A DNA stretch of 64,000 nucleotides from Paenibacillus aquistagni (GCF_900177815.1 NZ_FXAZ01000005.1:124001-188000); one strand, 5' to 3'; counted from the stretch's first letter, positions 1 to 8,718 are shown. Numbers and translations: made by a program. Notes: generated from the sequence alone by a model not told the origin.

Positions 1-1
1 C

Positions 2-358
2 CATGGGATATTGACCATGAACTGGGAGCTTGTCCTGTACTCCATGGTATCCATTTTTACGACAGGCAAAGTCATGGACTTTATTTTTATCAACCACTAC
101 AAGGTGACGGTATACATCATCACATGCAATAAAGAAGCCTTAATGGAGAGGCTGCTTTCCTTGCCGCATGGTATAACCGTTATCAAGACGAGAGGCGCCT
201 TCTCAGATATTGAGCGGGATATGCTGATGACCGTAACCACACGCTATGAACTGTCCGATCTGAAGCGGGTGATCAAAGAAGCGGATCCCAAAGCCTTTGT
301 CAACATCGTGGAGACCGTGGGGGTCATCGGGAACTTCCGCAAGCCAAGGGCCTTCTAA
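2..358 (+). CDS. YitT/DUF2179 family membrane protein, C-terminal part
   Basis: The reading frame is open to the left edge, so the 5' part lies outside the window. The visible 118 residues start in the last membrane segment (SMVSIFTTGKVMDFIF) and continue into a soluble domain of the DUF2179 type (IITCNKEALMERLL, then a basic-acidic alpha/beta stretch ending IGNFRKPRAF). In the YitT family this order is 5-6 transmembrane helices followed by a cytoplasmic DUF2179 domain. The family is common in Bacillales and its molecular role is not established. A hairpin terminator follows directly. Confidence 0.8.
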   Translation, partial: HGILTMNWELVLYSMVSIFTTGKVMDFIFINHYKVTVYIITCNKEALMERLLSLPHGITVIKTRGAFSDIERDMLMTVTTRYELSDLKRVIKEADPKAFVNIVETVGVIGNFRKPRAF

Positions 359-373
359 TCGAATAAATATACA

Positions 374-450
374 TAAGCTCACGCCTTCATGTTAGATGCA
401 AGCTTCTTCTACGAAGCCGATTCATCGAGCATGAGGCATGAGCTTTTTTA
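374..450 (+). terminator. Terminator after the YitT-like gene
   Basis: Arms 375-391 and 430-445 pair with few mismatches (AAGCTCACGCC against GGCATGAGCTT). The long loop holds a second small hairpin (GCTTC/GAAGC). The 3' arm runs into TTTTT at 445-449. Confidence 0.65.
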
Positions 451-499
451 ATTCAATCACAGTTAAATATCCTAAAATATTACATATAACTAATAACTG

Positions 500-721
500 C
501 TAAGGGAGCTTCTTCACAAATACATAGCCTGCGCCCTTTGAAATACGCTTCTTCTCGACGATCGACAACTCATTCCATTCCATCCCCATCATTCCCTTAT
601 CCATCAGCACCTCTGCTTGTGCGAAAGCCTCTTCTTCAGAGCTTGCCACCACGACGCAATCCAAGGTATGAGACGCTGTAGCTGCTTCCAATCGATATAA
701 GTACACGCTTGACATTTCCAT
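500..721 (-). CDS. DUF3906 family small protein
   Basis: 73 residues, ATG start behind AAGGAG with 8-nt spacing. The order YLYRLEA ... VVVASSEEEAFAQAEV ... EKKRISKGAGYVF matches the short DUF3906 family of Bacilli, whose members end in a K-x-I-x-KGAG-F/Y motif. No membrane segment or signal peptide is visible. The function of the family is unknown. It stands alone between a + strand terminator and the GH16 gene. The family name is given from memory of the pattern. Confidence 0.6.
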   Translation of the reverse strand: MEMSSVYLYRLEAATASHTLDCVVVASSEEEAFAQAEVLMDKGMMGMEWNELSIVEKKRISKGAGYVFVKKLP

Positions 722-899
722 ACGCTAATCTCCTTCATTCAGGAAAATACATCCATCTGTAATATTTGACATTATACCCGACTCATCTACAGATGCAAGC
801 TAAAATAATCGATGATGAAACAGCTTTATATGCATAAATATTAGATTGTGAGCAACATCTCACTCAAGAAAAGAGCGTCTGAATCTGCACAACATCAGA

Positions 900-2159
900 C
901 TAATTCGCTGCGGCCTGATTATAAACGCTCAAGTCTTGGATGAAGTAGCTTCCCCCTGCATTCCTGCCCACATAATCATGAATGATGATGCGAAGGGATA
1001 AGATATGCTGCTGGGGCTCAAATACAGACTCTACCGTCCCTATTCCATCTTGTCCCGCTTCTATCTCCCAGACGGCAGCTCGCACTTCATGCACCTTGCG
1101 CCAATTCGATTCGCCATCCTCAGATACTTCAATATCCCAGGAGGTAGGACCGCTCGCTGCGGCTTGAAGAACGGTTAATGCGACCGAGTCCAAGGTCTGC
1201 GGCGTACTCCAATCCAGATAGTATGCGTGGGGGAGCGGCTCACGAGCCATGCTCTCAAGCCTCGTGTCCGGTTGGCCATCATTGATGTAGCAAATATGAG
1301 ATTCCGCCTTGTACAAATCTCCCCAGGAGATATCATTGCCTAAACCACTGACTGCTTGTGAAGCAAGATTGGCGCTTGCTGCCTCAGAACGAGAAGCGAC
1401 GCATTGCATTGGCATGCCCTCGCGCTTGTAAACACGGAAGTAATCGATATAAAACTCTTTTGGATAGGGGACGGATTCGTCCAGTTCGCCAATCCATCCC
1501 CCATTGCCGTCATTAATTTGTAGCAGGGTAGCCATCGGATAATTAGGCGACTGATTGATTTGCCAATATAGTTCGTGATCCAGATAGAACTTCATACCGG
1601 TCTCATCCCATTCCAGTCCATAAGTATGAAAGTCCTCGGATAAATCCACTGCTGTTTGATAAGGAATATGCGCATACTCCAGCTTGGAATCACGCAAGGC
1701 GTGAAGAGTGGTATTTAGTAAATGAGTATCTTTTCCGAGCAGCTCAAAAATATCAACTTCGGCATTCTGTTCCTTTTCATTCTCAAAGCCAATCATCCAC
1801 CACGCGCTGTTCAGCCCGCTTCCCTTTGCCACCTTAGCACGCAGCTCAAAGTAGCCGTATTGTGTAACGAGATTCATCACTGCACGATCATGATGATCAA
1901 TCCTAAGCTGGTCGGAATATCGATGCATCCCATCTCGCATCCCTGTCGTAATTGCTGAGATGTGCTGATTCTCGTCTGATAATCTTAAAACAATGCAGCT
2001 GTCTTTGAATTCGTAATCTGCCAATGCCTCTTCTTTGGGCTTCCAATGCGATATGCCATAGGGCGAGAAAGTAGAGGGATTCAGGACAGGGCCTTCAAAC
2101 TCCTCGTGAAAGACTAAGCTCCAGCCTGGCTTGTCAAGCTTGTGATCCATGTTAGACAT
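900..2159 (-). CDS. GH16 family glycoside hydrolase with C-terminal discoidin-like module
   Basis: 419 residues. The N-terminal ~250 residues are a GH16 jelly-roll: the catalytic signature E-V-D-I-F-E is at residues 134-139 (E134 nucleophile, E139 acid/base by family analogy), preceded by SAWWMIGF. Family members cut beta-1,3(4)-glucans, agar, carrageenan and related polymers; the exact substrate cannot be read here. Residues ~255-415 resemble an F5/8-type C (discoidin) sugar-binding module. No signal peptide is visible, which is odd for a polysaccharidase. The start is the ATG at 2159 behind AGGAG; a second ATG lies 3 codons in. An AraC regulator lies directly upstream on the same strand and probably controls it (inference). 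Confidence 0.85.
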   Translation of the reverse strand: MSNMDHKLDKPGWSLVFHEEFEGPVLNPSTFSPYGISHWKPKEEALADYEFKDSCIVLRLSDENQHISAITTGMRDGMHRYSDQLRIDHHDRAVMNLVTQYGYFELRAKVAKGSGLNSAWWMIGFENEKEQNAEVDIFELLGKDTHLLNTTLHALRDSKLEYAHIPYQTAVDLSEDFHTYGLEWDETGMKFYLDHELYWQINQSPNYPMATLLQINDGNGGWIGELDESVPYPKEFYIDYFRVYKREGMPMQCVASRSEAASANLASQAVSGLGNDISWGDLYKAESHICYINDGQPDTRLESMAREPLPHAYYLDWSTPQTLDSVALTVLQAAASGPTSWDIEVSEDGESNWRKVHEVRAAVWEIEAGQDGIGTVESVFEPQQHILSLRIIIHDYVGRNAGGSYFIQDLSVYNQAAAN

Positions 2160-2346
2160 CCATTAACCGCTCCTCTCAAGTGCAGCTGATACAAAGGCAA
2201 GCCTTGGTTCTGATGCCTATAGTGTACTTGGATTGCAAGCAGATGTATTTAGCCTGTAGTAACACTTATGTAGCCGATAATTACAGTAGCTCGGTCAAAG
2301 CTAGCTTTTTTTCATTAGATGGATGAGATAAATGAGATAAATGCGA

Positions 2347-3240
2347 TTAGGCTTCACTTGAGAGTTCAAGTGGAGAAGCCAGATCCATAGAAGAGCGAAC
2401 CATGGAAGCAAACCGGCTAGGACTAAGCCCAAGTCTCTTCTTGAACATGCGGCTGAAAGAATGAACATCCGCATAACCCACTTGCTCCGCTATCTCACTC
2501 ATGCTCCATCTCGTATTTATGACCAGCTGCTTCGCCTTATCCATTCGGATCTCGGTTAAGTAATCAAGCGGTGTTCGTCCATAGGCTTCGCGAAATTGAC
2601 GAATGAGATAATTGCGGCTTAGGCCCGACATGTCACATAAGGTATCCAATCGAATCGTGGAAGGGTACTGTTCTTTCATATAGTTGCAAATATGTACGAT
2701 GCTCACAGGAATTTTGTTTTTCTCCTCCAATGCTGTGCATGTTGGCGCCTTATGTCCAAGAAGCTCCGCCAGCACTTGAAGCAGCAGTCCTTGTGCCTTC
2801 ATGCAGCTGGCCGGCGTTTGCTGCTCGATACCTTGAATGAGATCCAACAGCAACAACAGCACTGCAGTGTCCTGCAAGCGCCCTAAATAACCATGCTGCC
2901 CTAGCAAATGATCCACTGGTGAGCGTGATGACCCAAAGTGGAAGGTCACCGTAATGCCGCAATAGGCTTCCTGTGCAGACGGGTGCAGCGATCGAAGCGT
3001 ATGAGGCGGAACAAGGTAGGCATCCCCATTGCGAATCACATAGCTATGCTGATCCAGCTTAAGCTCTGCCCGACCTTCAACCCCGTACAAAAGCTGATAT
3101 TGAGGAACGACCTGAGGAGACATAAACCAGTTTGCAGGCGGCTTGAACATATGCGCCAATGTAATGTATGGGGGAAACAAGAACCGCTTCTCTAGGTACT
3201 GCAGCGTTTCTTCCGGTTCAATGACAGGAAGCCTGTCCAT
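2347..3240 (-). CDS. AraC family transcriptional regulator
   Basis: 297 residues from the ATG at 3240, chosen over an ATG 11 codons upstream because AAGGAGGA sits 7-8 nt before it. The N-terminal half is a cupin-like sensor (LLYGVEGRAELKL, YLVPPHTLRSL). The C-terminal ~100 residues carry two helix-turn-helix motifs (LDTLCDMSGLSRNYLIRQF and MSEIAEQVGYADVHSFSRMF) and the AraC signature ending in LSPSRF. Such proteins usually activate sugar-use genes in response to a bound sugar. The GH16 gene begins 187 bp downstream on the same strand and is the obvious target candidate. Confidence 0.88.
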   Translation of the reverse strand: MDRLPVIEPEETLQYLEKRFLFPPYITLAHMFKPPANWFMSPQVVPQYQLLYGVEGRAELKLDQHSYVIRNGDAYLVPPHTLRSLHPSAQEAYCGITVTFHFGSSRSPVDHLLGQHGYLGRLQDTAVLLLLLDLIQGIEQQTPASCMKAQGLLLQVLAELLGHKAPTCTALEEKNKIPVSIVHICNYMKEQYPSTIRLDTLCDMSGLSRNYLIRQFREAYGRTPLDYLTEIRMDKAKQLVINTRWSMSEIAEQVGYADVHSFSRMFKKRLGLSPSRFASMVRSSMDLASPLELSSEA

Positions 3241-3426
3241 AACATCTTCCTCCTTTTTGCAATTAGTGAGCAATTAAACAAAAATGATGGCCTAGTCTTA
3301 TGATGTCATTTATGCCAATTATCGCTCGCCATCATCGCTCATGTCTGATTCCATAACCATTAATCCCTATTCTACAATGGGTTCCAGGTTCTAATACTAT
3401 GACACAACTTACAAATTCTTTTATGA

Positions 3427-3462
3427 CAAAAAAGGAGCCTCTTGATATCCAAGAGACTCCTC
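3427..3462 (-). terminator. Terminator of pfkA
   Basis: A 12-bp stem with one mismatch (3433-3444 with 3450-3461, AGGAG-CTCTTG), 5-nt loop, followed on the minus strand by a run of T. Confidence 0.85.
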
Positions 3463-3479
3463 TGTAATACGCTCATGAA

Positions 3480-4454
3480 TTATTGAGACAAGCGAGTTGC
3501 AAGCTCATACAATTCCATGTTGAATTCCTTTTTCGTGTTCACAACAAGGTCGATGTCTGTGGCAACAAGCTCGCCATTGATAATGCCGCAGCCTTTGCCG
3601 GACACGCCTGACATCAATTGTTGAACCGCGAAGTCGCCAAGACGGCTAGCCAGAATGCGGTCGAACGGCGTTGGGGATCCACCGCGTTGAATATGGCCAA
3701 GCACCGTTACACGAGGCTCAACCGTCGGGCATCGCTCGATGATGCCATTGCAGATATCCTCGCCTTTGCCTACGCCTTCTGCTACAAGCACAATACTATG
3801 GCGCTTGCCTGCCTCGAAGTTATGTCTCATGCGTTCAGCTACGTCATCGAGATTAAATGGCACTTCTGGAACGAGAATCGATTCCGCACCGCTTGCAAGA
3901 CCCGCAAACAATGCGATGTCGCCACAGTGGCGTCCCATAACCTCAACAACAGAGGAACGTTCATGGGAGCTCATTGTATCGCGCAGCTTGTTCACCGCAT
4001 CCACAACGACGCCTACTGCAGTATCAAAGCCGATTGTATAATCGGTAAAAGAAATATCATTGTCAATCGTACCTGGAAGACCCATGGTCTTAATGCCTAA
4101 TTTGGACAATTTGTTCGCACCTTGATACGATCCGTCACCACCGATAACGATCAAGCCATCGATGCCGCGTGCGCGAAGAATCTCAGCACCTTTTTGCTGT
4201 CCTTCTGGCGTTGTAAACTCTTTGCAGCGAGCGGATTGAAGCACAGTGCCGCCGCGCTGAATAATGTCACCTACACTGCGAAGATCCATTTGACGCATAT
4301 CGTCATTCAATAGTCCTTGATAACCGCGTTGAACCCCAAACACTTCAAGGCCATTAAAAAGGGCTGTGCGGACAACTGCACGAATGGCAGCGTTCATTCC
4401 TTGAGAATCTCCACCACTTGTGAGAACGGCAATTTTTTTTACAGCAGACATCAT
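3480..4454 (-). CDS. pfkA: ATP-dependent 6-phosphofructokinase
   Basis: 324 residues, full length for bacterial PfkA. It phosphorylates fructose-6-phosphate to the 1,6-bisphosphate in glycolysis as a cytosolic homotetramer. Visible motifs are the ATP loop GGDSQGMNA at 14-22 (Q18 where most homologues have P), GGDGS near 105, the catalytic PGTIDND, MGRHCGD and the substrate arginine region GHIQRGG. Two tandem ATG codons follow GGGAGG; either could start. Only 20 bp separate it from the terpene synthase gene upstream, with no terminator between, so the two are probably cotranscribed. This differs from the accA-pfkA-pyk arrangement usual in Bacillales. Confidence 0.95.
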   Translation of the reverse strand: MMSAVKKIAVLTSGGDSQGMNAAIRAVVRTALFNGLEVFGVQRGYQGLLNDDMRQMDLRSVGDIIQRGGTVLQSARCKEFTTPEGQQKGAEILRARGIDGLIVIGGDGSYQGANKLSKLGIKTMGLPGTIDNDISFTDYTIGFDTAVGVVVDAVNKLRDTMSSHERSSVVEVMGRHCGDIALFAGLASGAESILVPEVPFNLDDVAERMRHNFEAGKRHSIVLVAEGVGKGEDICNGIIERCPTVEPRVTVLGHIQRGGSPTPFDRILASRLGDFAVQQLMSGVSGKGCGIINGELVATDIDLVVNTKKEFNMELYELATRLSQ

Positions 4455-4474
4455 TGATTCCTCCCTGTCATCCT

Positions 4475-5554
4475 CTAATACATATGTTTTCTAATCCAGT
4501 GGCTGTTGATCCAGAAAAAGATCCTCATCAGAGGACTTCCCTTCATCAACCTTTTGGAAACTTGCAATACTTCTGATTGCTCCCTTACTTTGTGATCAGA
4601 CAAGTACAGCGCCAGCAGCCCTTCAATAATCATGCGGTGATAGCGCGCATTGGGCAGCTTGCTTGTCGCCTGCTTCGCCTTAGTCGCAAAGTGCTCAATC
4701 CTTAAGATAACCGTCTCTTGATCGGGATAATAATTGCAAAAATTCAAATCACCGCCGATGCGGTCTTCTTCCTGATCGATAAGGTAGTCAAGCAGAATAT
4801 GTAAACCACATACATACGGAAAATAGGCCTCTCGTATGATACGGGCATGCTCCCTAGTCATGTTCTTATCAACGGCAGCAGCAAATAAATAAAACATGCC
4901 GAGCGTTGATCCTGTGGCTGCAGCAAATTCATTCCACCCAAGTTCAGAAAAGTCATGCTGATAAGGCTCCCACCATGTAAGCAGTGCGGATTCACGCTTC
5001 GTCTTATCAATATGCTTATACACCTGAAGGTCTGTATACCAGGTAACCAATTGGACAATATCTTCTCGAACTTGATCATACGCCTCCAGCTTCTCGATAG
5101 AGTCTCGACAGGTCATGACCAGCGCATGCAAATAACCGCCGTCATCCTGCTCTTCTCGGAGCGCGTAATAATTCGTGAGCGGGCGTTCAGGCTGCACTGC
5201 ATCCAGCATCGATTGATGCAGTAGCCGAAAGTCGCGCGGATCTAACGAAGTGCTGCGATCGCATAAATTGTCCAAATAGTCGCTAATCGTCTGAAAGGCG
5301 ACAATAAGCGGAATCAGGATGTCCCGTTGTTCCGGATAAATCGCGGCATATACGGAACCACCTTCACAATGGAATTGTTTTGTGCTTAAACTGGCTAAAG
5401 CCTGCTGCCGCAATTCCTCATTCGGAATAGAAGCCGCTCTCGCTGACCATCTGGCCAGTTCCTGACGGACTTCAGGCAGCAAATATTTGTATACACGATA
5501 CATTAAACGTAAAGGCTCGCTTGGAGCACTTTGAGCATGTAATTGCCGGTACAA
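4475..5554 (-). CDS. ytpB: Tetraprenyl-beta-curcumene synthase family protein (YtpB, DUF2600)
   Basis: 359 residues with TTG start (GGAGG, 6-nt spacing). The family converts heptaprenyl diphosphate (C35) to the sesquarterpene precursor tetraprenyl-beta-curcumene; in B. subtilis it is linked to sporulenes and cell-envelope lipids. Aspartate motif DYLDNLCDR at 92-100 (D92, D95, D99) and a second acidic motif DYLIDQEED fit diphosphate-Mg binding in this family, which lacks the classical class I synthase folds' exact signatures. Directly upstream of pfkA with a 20-bp gap, and preceded by its own sigma-A promoter at 5617-5645. Confidence 0.88.
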   Translation of the reverse strand: MYRQLHAQSAPSEPLRLMYRVYKYLLPEVRQELARWSARAASIPNEELRQQALASLSTKQFHCEGGSVYAAIYPEQRDILIPLIVAFQTISDYLDNLCDRSTSLDPRDFRLLHQSMLDAVQPERPLTNYYALREEQDDGGYLHALVMTCRDSIEKLEAYDQVREDIVQLVTWYTDLQVYKHIDKTKRESALLTWWEPYQHDFSELGWNEFAAATGSTLGMFYLFAAAVDKNMTREHARIIREAYFPYVCGLHILLDYLIDQEEDRIGGDLNFCNYYPDQETVILRIEHFATKAKQATSKLPNARYHRMIIEGLLALYLSDHKVREQSEVLQVSKRLMKGSPLMRIFFWINSHWIRKHMY

Positions 5555-5616
5555 GAATAGCCTCCGTTCTCCTCACTATCAAGATGCGGACTCGTTATAC
5601 ATTTTAGCCAAAACTT

Positions 5617-5645
5617 ATTATATTACGAAGTGACAGATTGCACAA
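5617..5645 (-). promoter_or_regulatory. Sigma-A promoter of the ytpB-pfkA unit
   Basis: Minus strand reads TTGTGC, 17 nt, TATAAT, a near-consensus housekeeping promoter. It lies about 60 bp upstream of the TTG start of ytpB. A 9-bp direct repeat TGCACAAAC (5639-5647 and 5652-5660 on the + strand, period 13) overlaps the -35 element and could be an operator. Confidence 0.7.
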
Positions 5646-5662
5646 ACATTCTGCACAAACTT

Positions 5663-5980
5663 CTATTGGTGAGATTTGGCATCTAATTCTTGCTGGGTGC
5701 CGTACCACAGATTGAGGTCATGGATGGTGCTCGCAAGATCAGCTATCTCCTGATTCAGCTTGCACGATTGTTCAAAGTCTTCTTCTTCAAATAACGCTTC
5801 CTGCTTCTCAATGACAACATGTTCAATCGATTTGATTCGGTCTGGAATCGCGCCGCGAATTTCTTCCCATCTGTGCAGGACATGACTTTGCTCCTGCTGG
5901 CTCAGTTGGCCCCATTGTCCTTCTAGCATTGGCACAAGGATTCCAAGCCGTTCATCCCATACAAAGAATGGTTCCACCAT
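5663..5980 (-). CDS. Small acidic protein of unknown function with UVR-like motif
   Basis: 105 residues, ATG behind AAGGAG with 5-nt spacing. No signal peptide or membrane helix. Mostly predicted helical by eye. Residues ~63-82 (ALFEEEDFEQSCKLNQEI) follow the pattern of the UVR motif (A..EEDFE.A..L.DEI) found in UvrB, UvrC, McsA and ClpC. Catalytic features are absent. I do not recognise the family; it could be an adaptor that binds through this helical hairpin, which is speculation. It precedes ytpB by 108 bp, but the strong promoter in that gap suggests a separate unit. Confidence 0.6.
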   Translation of the reverse strand: MVEPFFVWDERLGILVPMLEGQWGQLSQQEQSHVLHRWEEIRGAIPDRIKSIEHVVIEKQEALFEEEDFEQSCKLNQEIADLASTIHDLNLWYGTQQELDAKSHQ

Positions 5981-6187
5981 GACAACTCCTTACAGACACT
6001 CATTTCACTGATCACTTGCTGCGTTATCAAAATATATCATAGATCCAGATCAAACGAACATCTGTGAATTGTTCCTCTCCTGCATCTATCAACGGCAAGC
6101 CATAGCATGCTATACTACTGGTTATGGCTTTGGTGCCTGAATACAATCATCAAGAGCAGGAACGCCGGAAGGAGCATCTCACAGGCT

Positions 6188-7366
6188 ATGAACCGATCTG
6201 ATCGACAAGAGACCCATGTGCTAAGAGCCTATACTTTCGCTATCTTTATGATATCAGCCGTCATTATTTCATATATGCCGCTTTACTTTAAGTCCTTAGG
6301 CTTTGATAGCATTCAGATTGGCTTTCTTTATTCTTTGGGACCTCTCATCTCTATTGTATCAAACTTTATTTGGGGCGTCACAAGCGACCGGCTTCAAACG
6401 ATTAAAAAAGTCATTTTGTTTTTGTTAACGGCTGTAACGATTATGGCCTTCTTTGTCTCAACTGCTCAGTCTTATGCGGCTGTTATTGTATTGATGTCCG
6501 CATTTAACTTTTTCTATTACCCCATTTTCCCGCTGACCGACAGCTTATCCATCGTAACCGCTCAGGCGCAAGGAAAGAGCTTTATCGGAATACGGGTATT
6601 CGGGTCGATTGGATTTGCTGTAAGCGCCCTGCTGCTCGGCTTTTTGCTTGGCAGGCTGGGGGCTGGCTATACGATCTATGTCATTTTGACGCTGAGCCTG
6701 ATCTCCCTTGTCCTTGCTTCGTTTATGAAGGACCGTAAAGCATCTGTCAAGAAAATGGAGTTCGGCGGGCTATGGACAATCCTTAAGCAGCGGGACGTGC
6801 TGCTTTTCTTCCTCTGTGCGCTGCTGCTCGCTGTCGCTCATCGGATTAACGAAGCCTTCATTGGCTTGTCCATTATCATGCTTGGAGGACCGGAATCCAT
6901 CGTAGGCTATGCCTGGATGATCTCTGCCGTAAGCGAGATCCCGATCTTCTTCTTATTAAATGCCTATGGCGACCGATTCCGGGAGCTTCCGCTGCTCACC
7001 GTATCAGCTGTAATGTACACGCTTCGCTTCCTCATCGCAGGGGCGGTGTCAGACCCTTATCTGCTGATGGGAACACAAGCCATGCACAGCGTCAGCTTCG
7101 GCATCTTCTACTTCGTAGCGGTACGCCATCTGAGCCATATCATCCCCGAGCAATATCGCGCCACTGGGATGGCGATCTATACGATCGTATGGTCAAGCAT
7201 GGCCGGCTTGCTAAGCGGCGCTATCGGCGGTCCGCTGCTTGAAGCCTACGGCAAGGATACGGTGTTCTATACAGCCTGCGGATTCGCTATTGTAGCAGGC
7301 ATCGGCTTCTTCTTGATGTCCTGGGCGGGCCAAAAGAAGCCTGCACATAAGCGTCAATCCATCTAG
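6188..7366 (+). CDS. MFS transporter (PPP/MFS_1-like family)
   Basis: 392 residues with about 12 hydrophobic segments. N-terminal YMPLYFKSLGFDSIQIGFL and FIWGVTSDRLQ resemble the 3-phenylpropionate/nucleoside-type MFS group. Substrate cannot be inferred. I prefer the ATG at 6188 (MNRSDRQ) because the region upstream codes an unlikely Trp-rich stretch; AAGGAG lies 13 nt before it, a little far. Monocistronic by position. Confidence 0.8.
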   Translation: MNRSDRQETHVLRAYTFAIFMISAVIISYMPLYFKSLGFDSIQIGFLYSLGPLISIVSNFIWGVTSDRLQTIKKVILFLLTAVTIMAFFVSTAQSYAAVIVLMSAFNFFYYPIFPLTDSLSIVTAQAQGKSFIGIRVFGSIGFAVSALLLGFLLGRLGAGYTIYVILTLSLISLVLASFMKDRKASVKKMEFGGLWTILKQRDVLLFFLCALLLAVAHRINEAFIGLSIIMLGGPESIVGYAWMISAVSEIPIFFLLNAYGDRFRELPLLTVSAVMYTLRFLIAGAVSDPYLLMGTQAMHSVSFGIFYFVAVRHLSHIIPEQYRATGMAIYTIVWSSMAGLLSGAIGGPLLEAYGKDTVFYTACGFAIVAGIGFFLMSWAGQKKPAHKRQSI

Positions 7367-7414
7367 CCACGACTTAGCCATGACTGACAAGCAATTCACA
7401 AGAACATAACCACG

Positions 7415-7459
7415 CAAAAAAGAGCAGCTCCGGCCGATCATCGATCCAGAGCTGCTCTT
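7415..7459 (-). terminator. Terminator of the cold-shock gene
   Basis: Perfect 11-bp stem (7420-7430 with 7449-7459, AAGAGCAGCTC), loop 18 nt, then TTTTTT on the minus strand. Lacks a T-run in the + direction, but may also help stop the convergent MFS transcript. Confidence 0.85.
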
Positions 7460-7501
7460 ACCTGCTATTGTACACTATTTATAAATGATAAGGGTTTATC
7501 A

Positions 7502-7699
7502 TTATAATTTAATGACATTAGCTGCTTGTGGTCCGCGATTGCCATCGGTAATCTCGAACTCAACTTCTTGACCTTCATCCAATGCCTTGAATCCATCAGT
7601 CTGAATAGCAGAGTAATGTACGAATACGTCCTCGCCGCCTTCAACAGAAATGAAGCCGTAGCCTTTCTCTGCGTTAAACCATTTTACAGTACCTTTCAA
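7502..7699 (-). CDS. Cold-shock protein (CspA/CspB family)
   Basis: 65 residues, a single OB-fold cold-shock domain: RNP1 KGYGFI and RNP2 VFVHY are intact. Binds single-stranded RNA and DNA as an RNA chaperone in the cytosol. The start is TTG (MKGTVKWF) behind GAGGAGG with 8-nt spacing. A consensus-like promoter lies at 7749-7777 and a hairpin at 7721-7741 in the leader. Confidence 0.95.
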   Translation of the reverse strand: MKGTVKWFNAEKGYGFISVEGGEDVFVHYSAIQTDGFKALDEGQEVEFEITDGNRGPQAANVIKL

Positions 7700-7720
7700 G
7701 AAAAAAACCTCCTCACACTG

Positions 7721-7777
7721 TTCGCCTATTGAGCAGGCGAATACGGTTATTATACTGGAGCCATTTTAGAAATGCAA
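7721..7777 (-). promoter_or_regulatory. csp promoter and leader hairpin
   Basis: Minus strand has TTGCAT, 17 nt, TATAAT (7749-7777). Downstream in the leader is a hairpin TTCGCC-9 nt-GGCGAA (7721-7741) placed just ahead of the ribosome binding site. Structured leaders are typical of cold-shock mRNAs, though this one is short. Confidence 0.7.
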
Positions 7778-7928
7778 CTTGGCCAACGAAAAGAAGCGTT
7801 TATCCCCTCCCTTTTATTTGATTTCACCCTAGTGCTGGGGTATGATGAAGAAGATGTACAATACATTAGAAAACCCTTCATTAGAAGGGAATTTACGGCG
7901 ATTACAGAAATGGGGTTTTGCAGTAATC

Positions 7929-8162
7929 ATGGCAAAGAAGCATGTCATCTACAAAAAAGATAATTGGAATATGCTGACGGTGGAAGCGCGCGGTCGCGAG
8001 CTTGTGCTAAGAGAAATATCCGATCAATGGGGAGAAGATTGCCACACCTTCCTTAGCCGCCCAGAGTTGATGGAGTGGGTGTCGAAGCGTTTTCCGAAGT
8101 CTGACTTTGAAGGCAATGAAGCAGAATGGGAAGAGATTATCGCAGCTTTCAAGGCGATATAA
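7929..8162 (+). CDS. Conserved-looking small hypothetical protein
   Basis: 77 residues from ATG 7929 (MAKKHVIYKKDNW); an in-frame ATG at 7842 would add 29 residues. Neither has a strong SD, so the start is open. The protein is charged and Trp-rich (DQWGEDCHTFLSRPELMEWV), with no membrane segment, and looks like a small alpha/beta fold. I do not recognise a family with certainty. Codon use resembles that of neighbours. Confidence 0.5.
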   Translation: MAKKHVIYKKDNWNMLTVEARGRELVLREISDQWGEDCHTFLSRPELMEWVSKRFPKSDFEGNEAEWEEIIAAFKAI

Positions 8163-8241
8163 GGCATTTCCTGCGTACTATGGCTTCAACTGAATCAATA
8201 GCCTATGAAGCGGGTAAATAACGACATAAAGGCGGGTTAAC

Positions 8242-8421
8242 ATGGATGCATCCACAACCCTGATATTTATCATTTTAGCCTTCGTGCTCGGCGGTTTATT
8301 GGTATGGAAAAAGGAAACGATTCCTGCTGCGATGAGACGCTGGATGGCGGTAGTCGCGCTTGTTTTTATCGCATTTGCCTTTTTCCTTATCGTCTATTCT
8401 TTTGCGACCGCAGGCATGTAG
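8242..8421 (+). CDS. 59-residue membrane protein
   Basis: ATG at 8242, stop TAG at 8419-8421. Two strongly hydrophobic helices (TLIFIILAFVLGGLLVW and AVVALVFIAFAFFLIVYSF) flank a short basic loop KKETIPAAMRRW. SD is weak (AAAGGCGGG). The clear two-helix topology and intact frame support a real small integral membrane protein. Function unknown. Confidence 0.55.
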   Translation: MDASTTLIFIILAFVLGGLLVWKKETIPAAMRRWMAVVALVFIAFAFFLIVYSFATAGM

Positions 8422-8718
8422 CACTTGCAGCCTCTCTCAATGGACGAAGCAGCTGACCGGTCATTCCTTTTCCCAAATAAGTTAGATATGTTCCGGCTAT
8501 ACTACCTGTGCTAGCAACGAATCGGTGCAACGCCAAGCACAGGAGGAGAGAACAGACTGATGCCAAGAAGAGGGCTGCTTGCAGCATTAACGTGTTGTCT
8601 CCTTGCCGCAACGATCCCCGCTAAGACCACAGCAGCTGCGATGCTGACGCCAACCAGGATAGCCGAGCGGGAAACGACAAGTGAGTTCACGATATATAAG
8701 GATACGAGGAGGGTACAT

